NCBI RefSeq assembly: GCF_000346465.2
Contig: NC_034012.1
Span: 7,104,800 to 7,168,799, forward strand
Source: Prunus persica
Taxonomy: Eukaryota > Streptophyta > Magnoliopsida > Rosales > Rosaceae
Reading direction: 5' to 3'
Length of the DNA: 64,000 nucleotides
Each line of letters opens with the position of its first letter. Positions within the stretch are counted from its first letter, which is position 1. Shown one piece after another: positions 11,893-23,093 of this stretch. The notes beneath the pieces are model-generated. The model was not told the origin of the DNA. It ran no database searches and was given only the letters and a program-made list of their open reading frames with translations. The position numbers were made by a program, and so were the translations under genes.

Positions 11893-12235
11893 AAAAAAAT
11901 TCATAAAACAAACAATAAATAGATTATCAAATTATTTTTCATAAAACAAGTATTAGGTACATTATTTAGAGAAAAAAATAGTTACAAAATTTAGAGAAAA
12001 AATAGGTTCATTATTTAGAGAAAAAATAGGTTCATTTAAAAAAAATTCATAAAACAAACAATAAATAGATTATCAAATTTATTTTTCATAAAAACAAGTA
12101 ATAGGTTCATTATTTAGAGAAAAAAATAGATACAAAATATAGAGAAAAAGAGGTTCATTATAGTACATTATTGGGAGAAAAATTTCATAAATCAAACAAT
12201 AAATAGATTATCAAATTATTTTTGAACATAATTAA
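11893..12235. repeat. AT-rich tandem repeat, ~140 bp period, about 2.5 copies
   Basis: The run attcataaaacaaacaata and following aatagattatcaaatt recurs at about 11899, 12045 and 12183, giving spacings of 146 and 138. Between them the phrase aggttcattatttagagaaaaaa is repeated many times and extends upstream in degenerate form to about 11600. No coding capacity. Confidence 0.8.
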
Positions 12236-12941
12236 ATGTACACTATTATTCATAAAACTATAATAAAATAGATTACTAGTCGTATAATTCATAAAAGGAA
12301 AACAACATAATTTTTTTATTAAATAAACCAAAACGTTAATCACCTGTAGATTACTAATACATTAATGTTGAATTTAATATTTAGTTTCAAATAAATTTCT
12401 AAATTAATTCCTGCATCCATTAAAACGATTTGGAGATCTTTCCAAATTCAACATGTGTCATTAGTTACACCCTCATATAATACATTAACTTTGTAAATAG
12501 GGGTAGTTTTGGAATCTGAAAATTTTAATCTAAATTAGGTAACTTGCTTATTTGAATCCTAGTAATCGGATTTTATTTGAAAAAATTGAGTATTTTAAAT
12601 AGAAAAATAAAAGAAAAAGTTGTAGGTGATTAAAAATAAATTTTATGGGTATAAGCTCAATTTACTATTATATTACAAATACAAAAGAGTCCTCATCGGA
12701 GGAAAAAGAAGACGTTTTGAACAAGTTAGAACCCGTCTGTGAGCACAAAAACATTGACTAATCAGTTTTGGTTCACATAAAGGAAGGTGCGGTTGTGTTG
12801 TAAAACGCGCAAAGACCTTGACTAATGAAATCAGTGGAAACCACTACCACTTGTGTGGTGTTCACTGGCATAAATAGAAGGAAGGTGGTAAGAGATTGGG
12901 AAAGGAGAAGCGAAACTTGTACCTGACTGGGTATCATAAAA

Positions 12942-13340
12942 ATGGTTCCCAAGGGTAGCTACCTGATGAGTCTCTTCATCCTAATGTTGTTGTTCTCATC
13001 CAAAGCAGCGTTTGCCAGAGTTTCCCACTTTTCAGAAACCAGTTAGTCTCTCTGTCCCAAATATACTTGCATATGTATATATATATATTATTGAACTACA
13101 ATGCCATGTGGGGCTTCTCAAGGGATCCTCATTTTCTGGAAACAATAGAAAGTTCTCTCTACGTGTATATGTATGTATACATTTGTCAATTGTTTATCAT
13201 GACTGATTATTAATCAAGTTTTTTTTATTGTCATTGCAGAACAGAAAAAAGGTAGAGAGCTTCTGAAAATGAATAATATTCACCTGGCAAAGAAAATAGG
13301 AGCCGATGACCCAATTGGCTCCGGTCCATCGATTCCGTGA
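12942..13340 (+). CDS. Small secreted protein, two exons, copy 1
   Basis: Exons 12942-13041 and 13240-13340 give 66 residues. Exon 1 encodes a signal peptide (MVPKGSYLMSLFILMLLFSS, probable cleavage after AFA) and RVSHFSET. Exon 2 encodes a basic segment (KQKKGRELLKMNNIHLAKK) ending GADDPIGSGPSIP. The donor A|GTTAGT and acceptor TTGCAG are conserved with the second copy at 23852-24274, so the model is supported by comparison. An ataaata TATA-like box lies near 12871. There is no cysteine in the mature part. The size, signal peptide and short Gly/Ser/Pro-rich C-terminus suggest a secreted peptide precursor; SGPS loosely recalls PIP-type peptides but the full motif is absent. I do not recognise the family. 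It lies divergent to, and about 4.9 kb from, the start of the LRR receptor kinase. Confidence 0.6.
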
Positions 13341-13539
13341 ACGGGATAAATTAAAAATCATACCTGATATTTGAAACATCTACTGGCCGGCCCGGACTGA
13401 GCTAGCGGTAATAAAGCCGATGGGCGGTGATCAGCTGACCCTTCTCATATTTGGCATATATAATATTTGATTGTATGTTTGAATTTTATATGACTGTAAG
13501 GATTTATATAAAGGATGATGGATTCACTGCACATGATAT

Positions 13540-13790
13540 GAAGACGGTAACTGATGACCTCAGCATCTACCATCTCTTTAATAAAATGTCGATCAACCTC
13601 CATGTGCTTTGTACTATCATGTTGCACAAGTTATGAGTAATCGTAATTGCAGCTTTGTTATCACAATACAAATCTATGGGTTTCTGGGGTGCAAACCCAA
13701 GATCTTCCAACAATCTCTTCACATGAATTGCTAGGGCAGACATTATTCACGTGAATTCTAACCACACTTGCTTATCCTTGCCCTTTGCCA
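13540..13790 (-). pseudogene. Ty1/copia RNase H fragment
   Basis: On the minus strand it reads SALAIHVKRLLEDLGF, then DLYCDNKAAITITHN, then after a 1-base frame shift QHDSTKHMEVDRHFIKEMVD. These are the conserved RNase H blocks of copia polyproteins (CDNKAAI, H-D-R-T-K-H-I-E-V-D). No LTRs are nearby. It is an isolated relic inserted beyond the end of block 1. Confidence 0.85.
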
Positions 13791-13799
13791 TAACAAATG

Positions 13800-14700
13800 A
13801 ATGGAAGTACTCTAAAAGAAGGTGACCACTATTTCATACTGTTTTTAATATAAAATTGTTGTTTTCCTTAAAATTAGAGTGTGGATCGGTGTTAACCGTC
13901 AAATGAAATCTAATGGTAGGTGACCACTATATTTCTTGAACCCTGGTGACTACGACCGGGTGTGATCCAATTTAGTCCAGTTTCCCCCTCACATCGAAAT
14001 CAGAACATAGACTATTCGATGCAGTTTTTAGAAAAATGTGCAGTTTTTCGTTTTCCGTGTTTGGACCTATTCTCTTTTTTGTTTTTTGGTTGGACTTCAG
14101 TAGCATCTAAGGCAATATTGGGCCTAAACTTTCATAATTTCAACCTACCAAAGTTTCTTGATGGGGCCAGTCTTTCTCGAAATTGGAGACAACTGCAATA
14201 TGATGAAGACGGTAAATGCAGAACTGATATGGAGCTCATGGAAATATGGATGGGGTTGATCAAGTACACATGTTTTAGTGCTTTTCCATATTTCAAATGT
14301 CCAAGAAATTTGGTGAATGACTCAATTCATCAATCGAAGTCATTGAAGGTTAGGATTGCTAGTTTATAAATTCTAATTGGTAGAGAAGAACATATTCAAA
14401 TGCGTTGATTTGCATCATTATATGGGCGGCGTCAGCCATCAGGCAAATTATAAATTCAGCCCAAGCATTAGTCCAAGAAATGAAAATTGTGATGTGAATT
14501 TTCCATAAGAGTTGGTAATCTGGTCAAACCAGAACTCAGTAGTACTTGTATGAAAGGATAATAGAATATTTTAAACTAGCTTAAAAACATTATACATGCT
14601 AATTAAACTTTATACATATGAAAGAAAATACTCAAATAAGTCTAACTACAATATGTTCAAACCAGAGGATCTTATATTTGTTCAAAACTAGGTCACATGC
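13800..14700. other. 3' flank of the receptor kinase, no gene seen
   Basis: This holds the 3' untranslated and downstream DNA of the minus-strand receptor kinase. The 135-codon plus-strand frame at 13962-14369 has no family resemblance and no signal of selection that I can see. Confidence 0.5.
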
Positions 14701-14703
14701 AAT

Positions 14704-17700
14704 TCAGATCGTAATGAGTTGTTCAAGTGTAATATCGTCTAGTCCTCCATAGGAAGAAGCAGTTTGGAACGATAACATCTGTGAAACCATGAGCATTGTT
14801 GGCCTCGATTGTGGATGGGAATGTCTGCATGCAACTGATAGCCTTGCAATGGTTACGACTTCATCTTGAAGTTGAGGTGTAGGAGGAGGAAGGCGTTGGT
14901 CCAACGCATCCTTGAGCAATATGTTTGCATAGGTGGTGGATGGAAACGAAAATGAGGAGATGAAATCGCCTAGCTTCTTTCCCATAATCACTTCCAGTGC
15001 CAGCACTCCAAAGCTATAAACATCACATTTCTCAGTTACCTTCATTGTGTAAGCCAGCTCTGCATACAAATTCAGGAAGACCAAACCATCAATATTCCAG
15101 GCTTGATATTAACTAAATTTAGAAAGAACAAAAGTTCTATATTTAGGTATTTTACCTGGTGCTACATATCCATATGTGCCAGCAAGAGCAGTCCAATTCG
15201 ACGAGTCTGGATTCAAAAGCTTAGCAGTTCCGAAGTCCGAAACACAAGGCTCGTAGTCATAATGCAGCAAAATGTTGCTGCTTGTTATGTCTCGATGCAC
15301 AATTGGTGGTGAGCAATCATGATGCATATAACACAACGCATGAGCAACACCTTTTACAATTCTCACCCTTGTGCTCCAGTCCAATTTTTTAGCTTCATTC
15401 TCGTTGCTCAAGATTGCAGCCAAGCTACCTGTTTCCAAATACTCATAGACCAAAAACGAGTGATGGGAACTTGAACAAAAGCCAAGCAACCTTACAATGT
15501 TTCGGTGTCGTATCTGAGTTAAGGCCCTTATTTCATTAAGGAACTCCTTCCGAGATGCCTCCTCACCATCAAGTGTTTGATGGAACTTCTTCACTGCAAC
15601 AATGCTGCCTGATGGGATCTTTGCCTTGTAGACACTTCCCTGTCCTCCCATCCCGATGCAATGGACGGCATCAAAACCATTGGTTGCTTTCATGATTTCT
15701 CCATACATTTTTCTTCCGTCAAAATTAATTATTGAGAAAAAGCTTTCATGCATATTGCCCTGTTCTATTTCCTGTGATTTCTTTCTACTTCTTCTTCTTC
15801 TATCAATCAAACCAAATACCAGGAAAGCAAGTAAAAGTGCTCCCAAGATAGGGAAAATGATTAAGAACGCCTTTTTTGAGGTTCGCTTATGTTCCACATA
15901 ATGATTGCAGGGTTTTAGTCCTCCAACATTGCCACACAATCCGTTATTCCCTTCCATTCGAGCATTTTGAAATGCTTTGTTGTTGGGGATTGTACCCTGC
16001 AGCTGATTGTAGGATATGTCGATGTCATTCAGCCCATGCATTCCATCAAAAGTTGTTGGAATGAGACCGGTAAGATTATTGTGGGAAAGATTCAACTTCT
16101 CCAAGCTTTGCATACTGCTCATTTCTGATGGTATCTTACCCTTAAGTGAGTTGTGACTTAGATCAAGTTGGGACATATGAACTAACTTCCCCAACTGAAA
16201 TGGAATTTCTTGGCCGAACTTGTTATTGCTCAAATTCAAGTAGTACAAGTTAAGCAAGTTGCCAAAAATGCCTGGAATTGACTCACTGAATTTGTTGGTG
16301 GACAAGTCAAGATATTCAATATCAGTCAATGATCCAAATTCTGAGGGTATAGGACCCCAAAGTTGGTTGCCATTCAACATCAATTTCACCAAAGAAGTCA
16401 ATCTCCCAAAGTCCTTTGGAATCACCCCTACTAAACTATTGGAAGAAAGATCAAGTTCATGAATTTGGGTTGCATGGCTAATCTCAGGCGGTATTCTACC
16501 AGTAAGGTTGTTCCCCGCAATTCGTAGTGTTGCTAACTGCGGACACTGTCCCCAGAGTTGCGAAATTTCACCGTGCAAGTTATTGTGGCTTAGGTCAACA
16601 AATCGAAGATTTGGATAGGCACCAAAGTCTTCAGATATATTGTCTGTCAGTTGGTTCCCTTGAAGACTAACTCTGACTAAGCTCTTGCAAGTTTTCAAGC
16701 TTTTGGGGATTGGACCTATGAAATGGTTGTTGTATGCCGTAAAGATTTGTAGTGATTCACGTCGGCAAATATTTTGGGGCAAATAACCAGAAAAGTTGTT
16801 AGTGTCCAACTGCAGTACAGTCAACTTCATGAGATTCTCCATCTCTTGGGGGATGGAGCCAGAAAGTTGGTTATCACGGAGGTATAACTTTTCCAGGTTG
16901 CTCAAGTCACCAAGTGAAGTGGGGATGGAACCATTGAGTTGATTCTGGCTCAATACTAGTTCCACAATAGATATCAAGTTCCCTATCTCTTTTGGAATTA
17001 CGCCGGAAAGCTTATTTTCAAAGAGATAGAGAACGGTAAGGTTTGTCAGATCACCTAATGATATCGGGATTGAACCAGATAGACTGTTGTCATTAATGCA
17101 TAATTCCACTAGAGACTTCAAATTTCCTAATTCTGAAGGGATAGAACCAGAAAGTTGATTGGTGAACAAGTACATCATGGTTAGGTTTTTTAAATTTCCA
17201 AAATATGAAGGAATGGAACCTGTTAAATAGTTGTCCTGCATGTACAGTACAGCTAAATTGGAAAGGTTACCAAGAGAAGCCGGAATTGGACCTTCTAGAC
17301 TATTTATTTGCAGAGCAAGCTCATTAAGAAACTTAAGCTTACCAATTTCTCGAGGGATTGAACCATTTAATTGGTTCCCAATTAGGTGCAGGACTTGAAG
17401 ATTATTGAGAAGACCAATTTCTGGTGGGATTTTCCCAGAAAACTGATTATAAGAAAGGTCAAAATAGATGAGTTTGGAGAGGGAACTGATCTGAGATGGG
17501 ATGGCACCAAAGAGTTGGTTCAAGCTGAGGTCAATATATTCGAGATTAGGGAGGGACGGGAATGGAAATTCATATAGCGTACCTTGTATCCCAGAATTGG
17601 TGAGGTTTATCCTGTTGACACTTCCAGCAGTGTTGCATGAAATTCCAGTCCAAACGTTGCATGGCATTGTATTTGCTTTTGAATGGTAAGCCCAAGAGGT

Positions 17701-17838
17701 CAGATTATTCTTGGTTTGATTTTGGAAGCTAGCTTTCCATTTGAGAAGAGCCTCTGCTTCAAGAGGAGAAGCAAAAGCAATGTTTGGTGATGAGAACAGC
17801 GAGATAAGGAAAGCTACACAGCATAATAAATTTGTCAT
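14704..17838 (-). CDS. LRR receptor-like kinase, MIK2-like (LRR-XIIb type)
   Basis: Two exons, 17838-15156 and 15059-14704, give 1012 residues. Order: signal peptide (1-23, [17 protein letters not shown]...), LRR N-terminal cap, about 22 leucine-rich repeats, a transmembrane segment at about 657-678 followed by DRRRRSRKK stop-transfer residues, and a kinase. Key kinase residues are present: glycine loop [13 protein letters not shown] (728-740), VAVKK lysine about 750, HRD 848-850, DFG 868-870, then [24 protein letters not shown] across the intron, which splits the GAA/GAG Glu codon of APE. The intron position and the motifs fit the MDIS1-interacting receptor-like kinase 2 family. In Arabidopsis MIK2 senses SCOOP peptides and fungal patterns at the plasma membrane; the ligand here is unknown. 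No truncation is seen. It is the only intact receptor in a decayed tandem cluster. Confidence 0.93.
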
Positions 17839-18159
17839 TGTATATATTTTTGTTCCTACACAATCATGTATTTGATGGCTTTATTTATAGCTATTATTCT
17901 ACATGCACTGTTTCCGTTTTCCACAATATATTCAGCGATCGACAAGTTTTTGTGGTTGAGACCTCTCTTTCACTTTTCTTTCTAGGGTAAGTTGTTTTGT
18001 ATGGGAAGAAGTCTTTTCTACACCTCTGTTAAATTCATCGTCTTATAATGCAATGTTTGAATTTTGTTGTTCAATTTTAATGATGACAGTGACAGAAGAA
18101 TTAGCAACTTGAAGAAAAAAAATTAGATATTGAAAAAAAAAGTCAGGAATTGACCCATC
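17839..18159. promoter_or_regulatory. Upstream region of the receptor kinase
   Basis: Promoter-side DNA of the minus-strand receptor kinase. The minus strand has a tataaataaag TATA-like box (gctttatttata at about 17878-17889), some 40 bases above the start codon. The part 17990-18115 resembles 10517-10640 and 23094-23190, suggesting that all three are upstream regions of receptor copies. Confidence 0.5.
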
Positions 18160-18263
18160 GAATTCGTCAGTGGAATGATACCTAAATTCATATGGTATAG
18201 GACGCCGAATTCATCAGTGGAATGATACTAAATTCATATGGTATAGGACGCCAAAGTTGATTG
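18150..18263 (-). pseudogene. Receptor kinase pseudogene, part left of the copia element
   Basis: The plus strand of 18150-18260 matches 16267-16371 of the intact receptor gene (gtcaggaattgacccatcgaa against gcctggaattgactcactgaa; ggtataggacgccaaagttg against ggtataggaccccaaagttg), i.e. LRR-coding sequence in the same orientation. A 47-bp stretch is tandemly duplicated (18160-18206, 18207-18252). It continues at 23001 after the inserted retrotransposon. Confidence 0.85.
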
Positions 18264-18487
18264 TGTTGGCGTGACTTGTGACTTTCCTTACACATAAAGG
18301 AATCTTATATTAATTGTAATTGGTTTCCCTTTTATTTTTGATTTCCTACCGCAAATAAAATTAGGAATTATTATTTTCTTAGGCCTTCAAAGTTTTATTG
18401 TACTATAAATATGACCTCCTATAAGGAGAAGAATACACAGAAAATTCTCACAAATAATATTCTCTCATAGTTTTTCATATTTTAGCA
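18264..18487 (+). repeat. 5' LTR of the copia element
   Basis: 224 bp, TG...CA ends. It contains a tataaatatgacctcct stretch (about 18403-18420) that is a likely TATA box and is repeated in the 3' LTR. It is directly followed by the primer-binding site. Confidence 0.93.
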
Positions 18488-21400
18488 TGGTAACAGAGCA
18501 GCGATCTTGGAATTGCTGCTAAACCCTAGCCAACCACATGTCAACGCTGCCATGAGGGATCAAGATTTGATCATCCCTCATGGAGGTAGCACCACTGATT
18601 CCTCTACCACCCAGACCTAGAAACTAGAAGAATTGAAGACCCAAATGACCTAATTTTTGAAGATCTAGAATCATACCCCCACTAAGAACCTTGAACGATT
18701 GACGACCCAGATGACTCATTTTTTAAAGATATAGAACCAGGTCTCGACCACGACCCCAACCTCGATCTTAGAAGAATTTATGTCAAGAATGACCCAGTTA
18801 TTCAAAAAAACCCCGAATCAAACTCAGACCCAGATCCTGACCCCAATTCAGATGATGATACTGGCCAAGACTCGGATCCTGACCCAGACCGAGAATCATA
18901 CTCCAACCCAGATCTCGACTCAGATCCTGACTCAGATTCAAACTCATATATTTACCTATACTATACCATATGAATCTTCCACTGCACATATTATGACTTC
19001 CCAAACAAAGATCCAGACATATGGAATAAATTGCACATACTGTGGCGATCCGAGGCACTTAAAGATCGAAGACGACATAAAGCTGCAAGAAGTGGTTCTA
19101 GTTATGTATTCCATACTTCGAATACGAGTGATTCCATGGGATGGATAATTGACTCCAGTGCAACCGATCATATGGTGTTTGATCCTAATGATTTTCTGAG
19201 TACCACCTAACCCAGATGAACTAGTATTTCTAATGGAGTTACTTATCCTGTGACAGGGACTGGCACTATTGCTCTCTCATCCTCTATGTCATTTCCTAAT
19301 ACTTTACTTGTTCCATCTCTATCTAATAAGTTTATGTCAGTTGGTCAGCTTATTGAACAATTGAATTGTTGTGTACTAATCTATTCAACTTTTTGTTTGC
19401 TTCAGGATATTCACACTAAGGAGATTCTTAGTCATAGTACTAAAAGAAGGGGGCTATATTATGTAGATAACTTCAGTACAGGCATGGCTAATAGTGTGAC
19501 ACATTCCTCTAATAGCAAACAAAGACAAATCTGGTTGTGGCACAGTCGTTTTGGAAATCCATCCTTTAGTTATATGAAGCATATTATACTAGATTTATTC
19601 TTAGGTTTCGAATACTCCGACTTCAAATGTGACACTTGTATTTCGGCCAAGAGTTACCGTGCTCCCTATCCATTGAGTACAAGAAAATGTACTACTCTGT
19701 TTAAATTAATTCACTCTGATGTCTAAGGACCCTCACCTATCACTGCTCCTTCTGGCGTTTGATAGTTTGTCACATTCGTCGACGATTGTACCCTAATGAC
19801 ATGGCTTTATTTGATGTAGAATAAAAATGAAGTGTTTACACGATTTCAGTTCTTCCATAAACAGATGAAAACTCAATTCAATGCTTAAATACATAACCTT
19901 TGCTCTGGCACCGGTGGAGAATTTTTCAATCATGACTTTTAGACTTACTTCCAACAGCAATGAATTATCCATGAGACGACATGTCCTTAGACACCACAAC
20001 AAAATGGTGTTGCTGAACAAAAGAATCGACATCTTTTTGAAACAGCCCGAGCACTTCTGATTGGTGCTCATTTTCTTGCCATCACTAGGATGATGCTATT
20101 GTCACCGCAGTTCACCTAATCAACTGCATGTCTTCTAATGTCTTGAGCTTTAAAACTCCCTTACAAGTGCTCGCACAACATAGGCCCATGCCCTCTGTTT
20201 TGGTGCTCACACCCTAAATCTTTGGATTCGTGGCCTTCGTTCATCTCCACAAAAATCAGCATAGCAAACTTGATCTACATGCGCTTCATTATATTTTTAT
20301 AGGATATGTCACTCATCAGAAAGGCTACTGATGTTATCACCCTACTACCTGGTGTAACTATGTCATATTAGATGTGACCTTTTTGGAATTTGAGATGTTC
20401 TTCCATGACTGACATCTAGTTCTACATTTCAGAGGGAGATACAAAGCGAAGAGCATAATTGGAGCAACTTGGAAGACGGAGGAATTCATTTCTGCCCAGA
20501 AAGAATTGATTGTCTCGACCTCGATGATCAATCACATCGAAGTCTTGAAGACAATACTCATCTCAGTTAGATAACGATTGATTGTACATACCTTGATGAT
20601 CTATCGCTTTCCATGTGTGAAGATATTTCATATTTGGGTTCCGCTCCTCAAGATGATCCAGAACCGCTAGCTGAAGACCCCACATCGCATCCAACAGTAC
20701 CTACTAACCAAATTTCGTTGATAATTCTTTTGGATATAAATTACCTTTCATGCAAAATTGTGGAAAAGACATCAAATCGATATTCTCGAGAGATTGGCAA
20801 AACATCGAAGTATCTGATTGCCAATCATGTATCTATTTAGAGACTACTTGAACCATTCAAGGCTTTTAAGCATCAATTGTCTGTTAACCATATCCCAACC
20901 AAGATAACTGAGGCATTGAAAGACCCAAAATGGGTTCAACCTATTAAAGAATAGATGAAAGGCTCTCGAAAAAAATCTGATGTTGACACTGGAACCTTTA
21001 CCACAAGGGAAAAAGACCATTGGTTGTAGATGGGTGTTCAGTGTAAAACACAATGTTGATGAATCTATTGAACGATACAATGCAAGGCTTGTGGCAAAGG
21101 GTTACACACAAACCTATGATATAGACTATGAAGAGACCCTTGCTCCATTATCAAAGTTAAACACTGTTAGAGTCTTACTATCTCTTGCAGCTAATTTGAA
21201 TTTGCCATTATACCAGTTTGATCTAAAAAATGCATTCCTACATGAAAAACTCACAGTTGAGGTATACATGGACATTCCACCTAGATATGCCACTTCTACT
21301 CAGACTGGAACAACATGCAAGTTGAGCGTTGTATAGATTGAAACAGTCACCTCGAGCATGGTTTAGACTGTTCACCATGGCAATGAAGAACAATGGTTTT

Positions 21401-22427
21401 AGGCAGAGTAACTCATATCATACTCTGTTCTTGAAACATCAGAAAGGGAAGGCAATAGCTTTAATAATATATGTTGTCGATATGATTATTACTGGGAATG
21501 ATAAACATGAAATATCTCAACTGCAAGAGTATTTGACTACTAAACTTGAGATGAAAAATCTAGGTGAACTCAAGTATTTCTTGGGGATTGAGATGGCTCG
21601 ATCAAAGCAAGGTATATTCCTCTCTCAACAGAAATATGTCTTAGACTTATTGACAGACACATGAATGCTAGATTGCAAACATGTAGATACTCCTATTGTT
21701 CAGAATCATCATCTTGAAAAATACCTAGATCAAGTTCCAACTAACAAAGAAAGATATCAAAGGTTAGTGGGAAGATTGATCTATTTGTCACATACTCGAC
21801 CAGACATTGCTTATGCAGTGAACGTAGTCAGTCAATTTATACATTCTCCAAGTGAAGACCACATGAATGCAGTTCTTCAAATACTTAGATATTTGAAGTC
21901 TGCACTCATAAAATGACTTATGTTCTGAAAACATGGTCATCTGAGTATTGATGGTTATACATATGCAAATTAGGCAAGTAGTGTAACAAATAGAAGATCC
22001 ACATCTGGTTACTTCATATTCATGGGAGGTAATTTGGTGACAAGAAAGAGCAAGAAATAGAATATAGTAGTTTTATCTAGTGCAGAAGCTGAGTTCAGAG
22101 GTATAACTAAAGGAATTTGTGAGCTCCTTTGGTTAAGGAAGTTGGTTACTAAACTTGGGTATGAATCTATAATGAATCTCTTTTGTGACAACAAGGCTGC
22201 AATTTCTATTGCACATAACCCAGTTCAACATGATCGCACCAAACATATTGAAGTGGATCGATACTTCATCAAACAGAACCTTGAGGCTAAACTAATTCAA
22301 TTCCCTTTCGTGAAGTTCGAGAATCAATTGGCAGATATTTTGACAAAGGTGATTTCTAGTAAAGCGTTCCACACGTCACTGGACAAATTGGGCATCGGCG
22401 ACATTTATGCACCAACTTGAGGAGGAG
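18488..22427 (+). pseudogene. Copia gag-pol remains (protease, integrase, RT, RNase H)
   Basis: Domains in order: an unusual Asp/Pro/Ser-rich stretch where gag should be (18800-18955); protease-like WIIDSSATDHM (about 19142), where the usual DSGA is DSSA; integrase zinc region LWHSRFGNPSFSYMKHI and CDTCISAKSY (19535-19660) followed by a stop inside HSDV-GP; reverse transcriptase GCRWVFSVKHN...ARLVAKGYTQ and FDLKNAFLH (21020-21245); YVVDMIITG (about 21470), where the catalytic YVDD has become YVVD; RNase H FCDNKAAISIAH...TKHIEVDRYF (22180-22270). Many stops and frame shifts split the frame, so it is inactive. Confidence 0.93.
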
Positions 22428-23000
22428 TGTTGGCGTGACTTGTAACTTTCCTTACACACCAAGGATTCCCATTTTAATTGTAATTGATTTCCCCTTTATT
22501 TCTGATTTCATATCGTAAATAGAATTAAGAGCTATTATTTTCCTTGGCCTTCAAGATTTTATTGTATTATAAATATGACCTCCTACAAGAAAAAAATACA
22601 CAGAAAATTCCCCCAAAACAATATTCTTTCCGTTTGGATGAAGAAATTGAAAATTACATAGAATTCTAAAATGACGGAATTTCGAGTTCTATCATTTCAA
22701 TTTCTGGAAATTGAAGATTTCGGTGTTTGGATTTATGTATGTCGAATTTTGTAAATGATAGAATTTTGTAAATGGCACTATGAAAATTGTGAAATGACGC
22801 CTATTTTGATGGAAATTAAACTCGGGAATTTGATGTTCCAATTTTCACGATTTTTTTCATGCGTCATTTAATAAATTCCTTGCTTAACTATCCAAACAAG
22901 GGAATTGTTATTTTCTCCTCATAAATTCCCGACTTTTAGTTAAATTTCGAGTTATTTTCCCTCGTCCAAACGGAGGGTCATAATTTCTCATATTTTAGCA
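22428..23000 (+). repeat. 3' LTR of the copia element, split by an insertion
   Basis: Same sequence as the 5' LTR up to about 22628 and again from about 22978 to 23000. The interruption accounts for the extra ~349 bases. Confidence 0.93.
22629..22974. mobile_element. MITE-like insertion in the 3' LTR
   Basis: The ends are TCCGTTTGGATGA and TCGTCCAAACGGA, a 13-bp near-perfect inverted repeat. The 5' LTR of the same element gives the empty site (atattctctcatag). Non-coding, about 346 bp. The target duplication is not clear (2-3 bases at most), so the superfamily is undecided; a PIF/Harbinger or hAT origin is possible. Confidence 0.8.
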
Positions 23001-23093
23001 GATTTCCATTCAACTTCAAATTCACCAAAAAATGTCGATCTCCCAAAGTCCTTTGGGACTACCTTAACTAAACTCTTTGGGGAAAGATCGATT
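23001..23093 (-). pseudogene. Receptor kinase pseudogene, part right of the copia element
   Basis: The sequence ccattcaacttcaaattcac and ctcccaaagtcctttgg match 16370-16455 of the intact gene and continue exactly where 18263 stops. After 23093 it jumps into upstream-region sequence, so most of the gene was deleted. Only about 200 bp of LRR-coding DNA remain in total. Confidence 0.85.

Larger units (their letters stand above)
10517..13470. repeat. Segmental duplication, block 1 (partner 23094-24420)
   Basis: Several separated stretches match block 2 in the same order and direction: cctcagttaaag near 10545, gcaatttggatgctcggcaatgttcat near 11045, gagattgagtaaaagtctcacac near 11150, then from about 12730 to 13460 near-continuous similarity that includes the whole small secreted-protein gene. 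Block 1 is inflated by an extra copy of a gtctgt...actaattagttttggt segment near 10675, by a poly-A tract and by a tandem array. Confidence 0.8.
18264..23000 (+). mobile_element. Ty1/copia retrotransposon, degenerate, with both LTRs
   Basis: The 5' LTR is 18264-18487 and the 3' LTR 22428-23000; both begin TGTTGGCGTGACTTGT and end ATATTTTAGCA. The primer-binding site tggtaacagagc (18488-18499) follows the 5' LTR and a purine tract cttgaggaggag precedes the 3' LTR. The flanking pentamers are GATTG (18259-18263) and GATTT (23001-23005), a target duplication with one change. The 3' LTR is enlarged by a 346-bp MITE-like insertion. The element lies in LRR-coding sequence of a receptor pseudogene. 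Confidence 0.95.

Noticed and set aside
13370..13400. CLE-like KHLL(A/T)GPD reading after both small secreted-protein genes
   Set aside because: It is out of frame with both genes, lies past their stops and has a stop in copy 1. Kept as conserved flank only.
13962..14369. 135-codon plus-strand frame
   Set aside because: No recognisable family, lies in the receptor kinase 3' flank, composition like surrounding DNA.
18780..19148. Thr/Gln-rich plus-strand frame
   Set aside because: Off-frame reading of the acidic repeat in the copia element.
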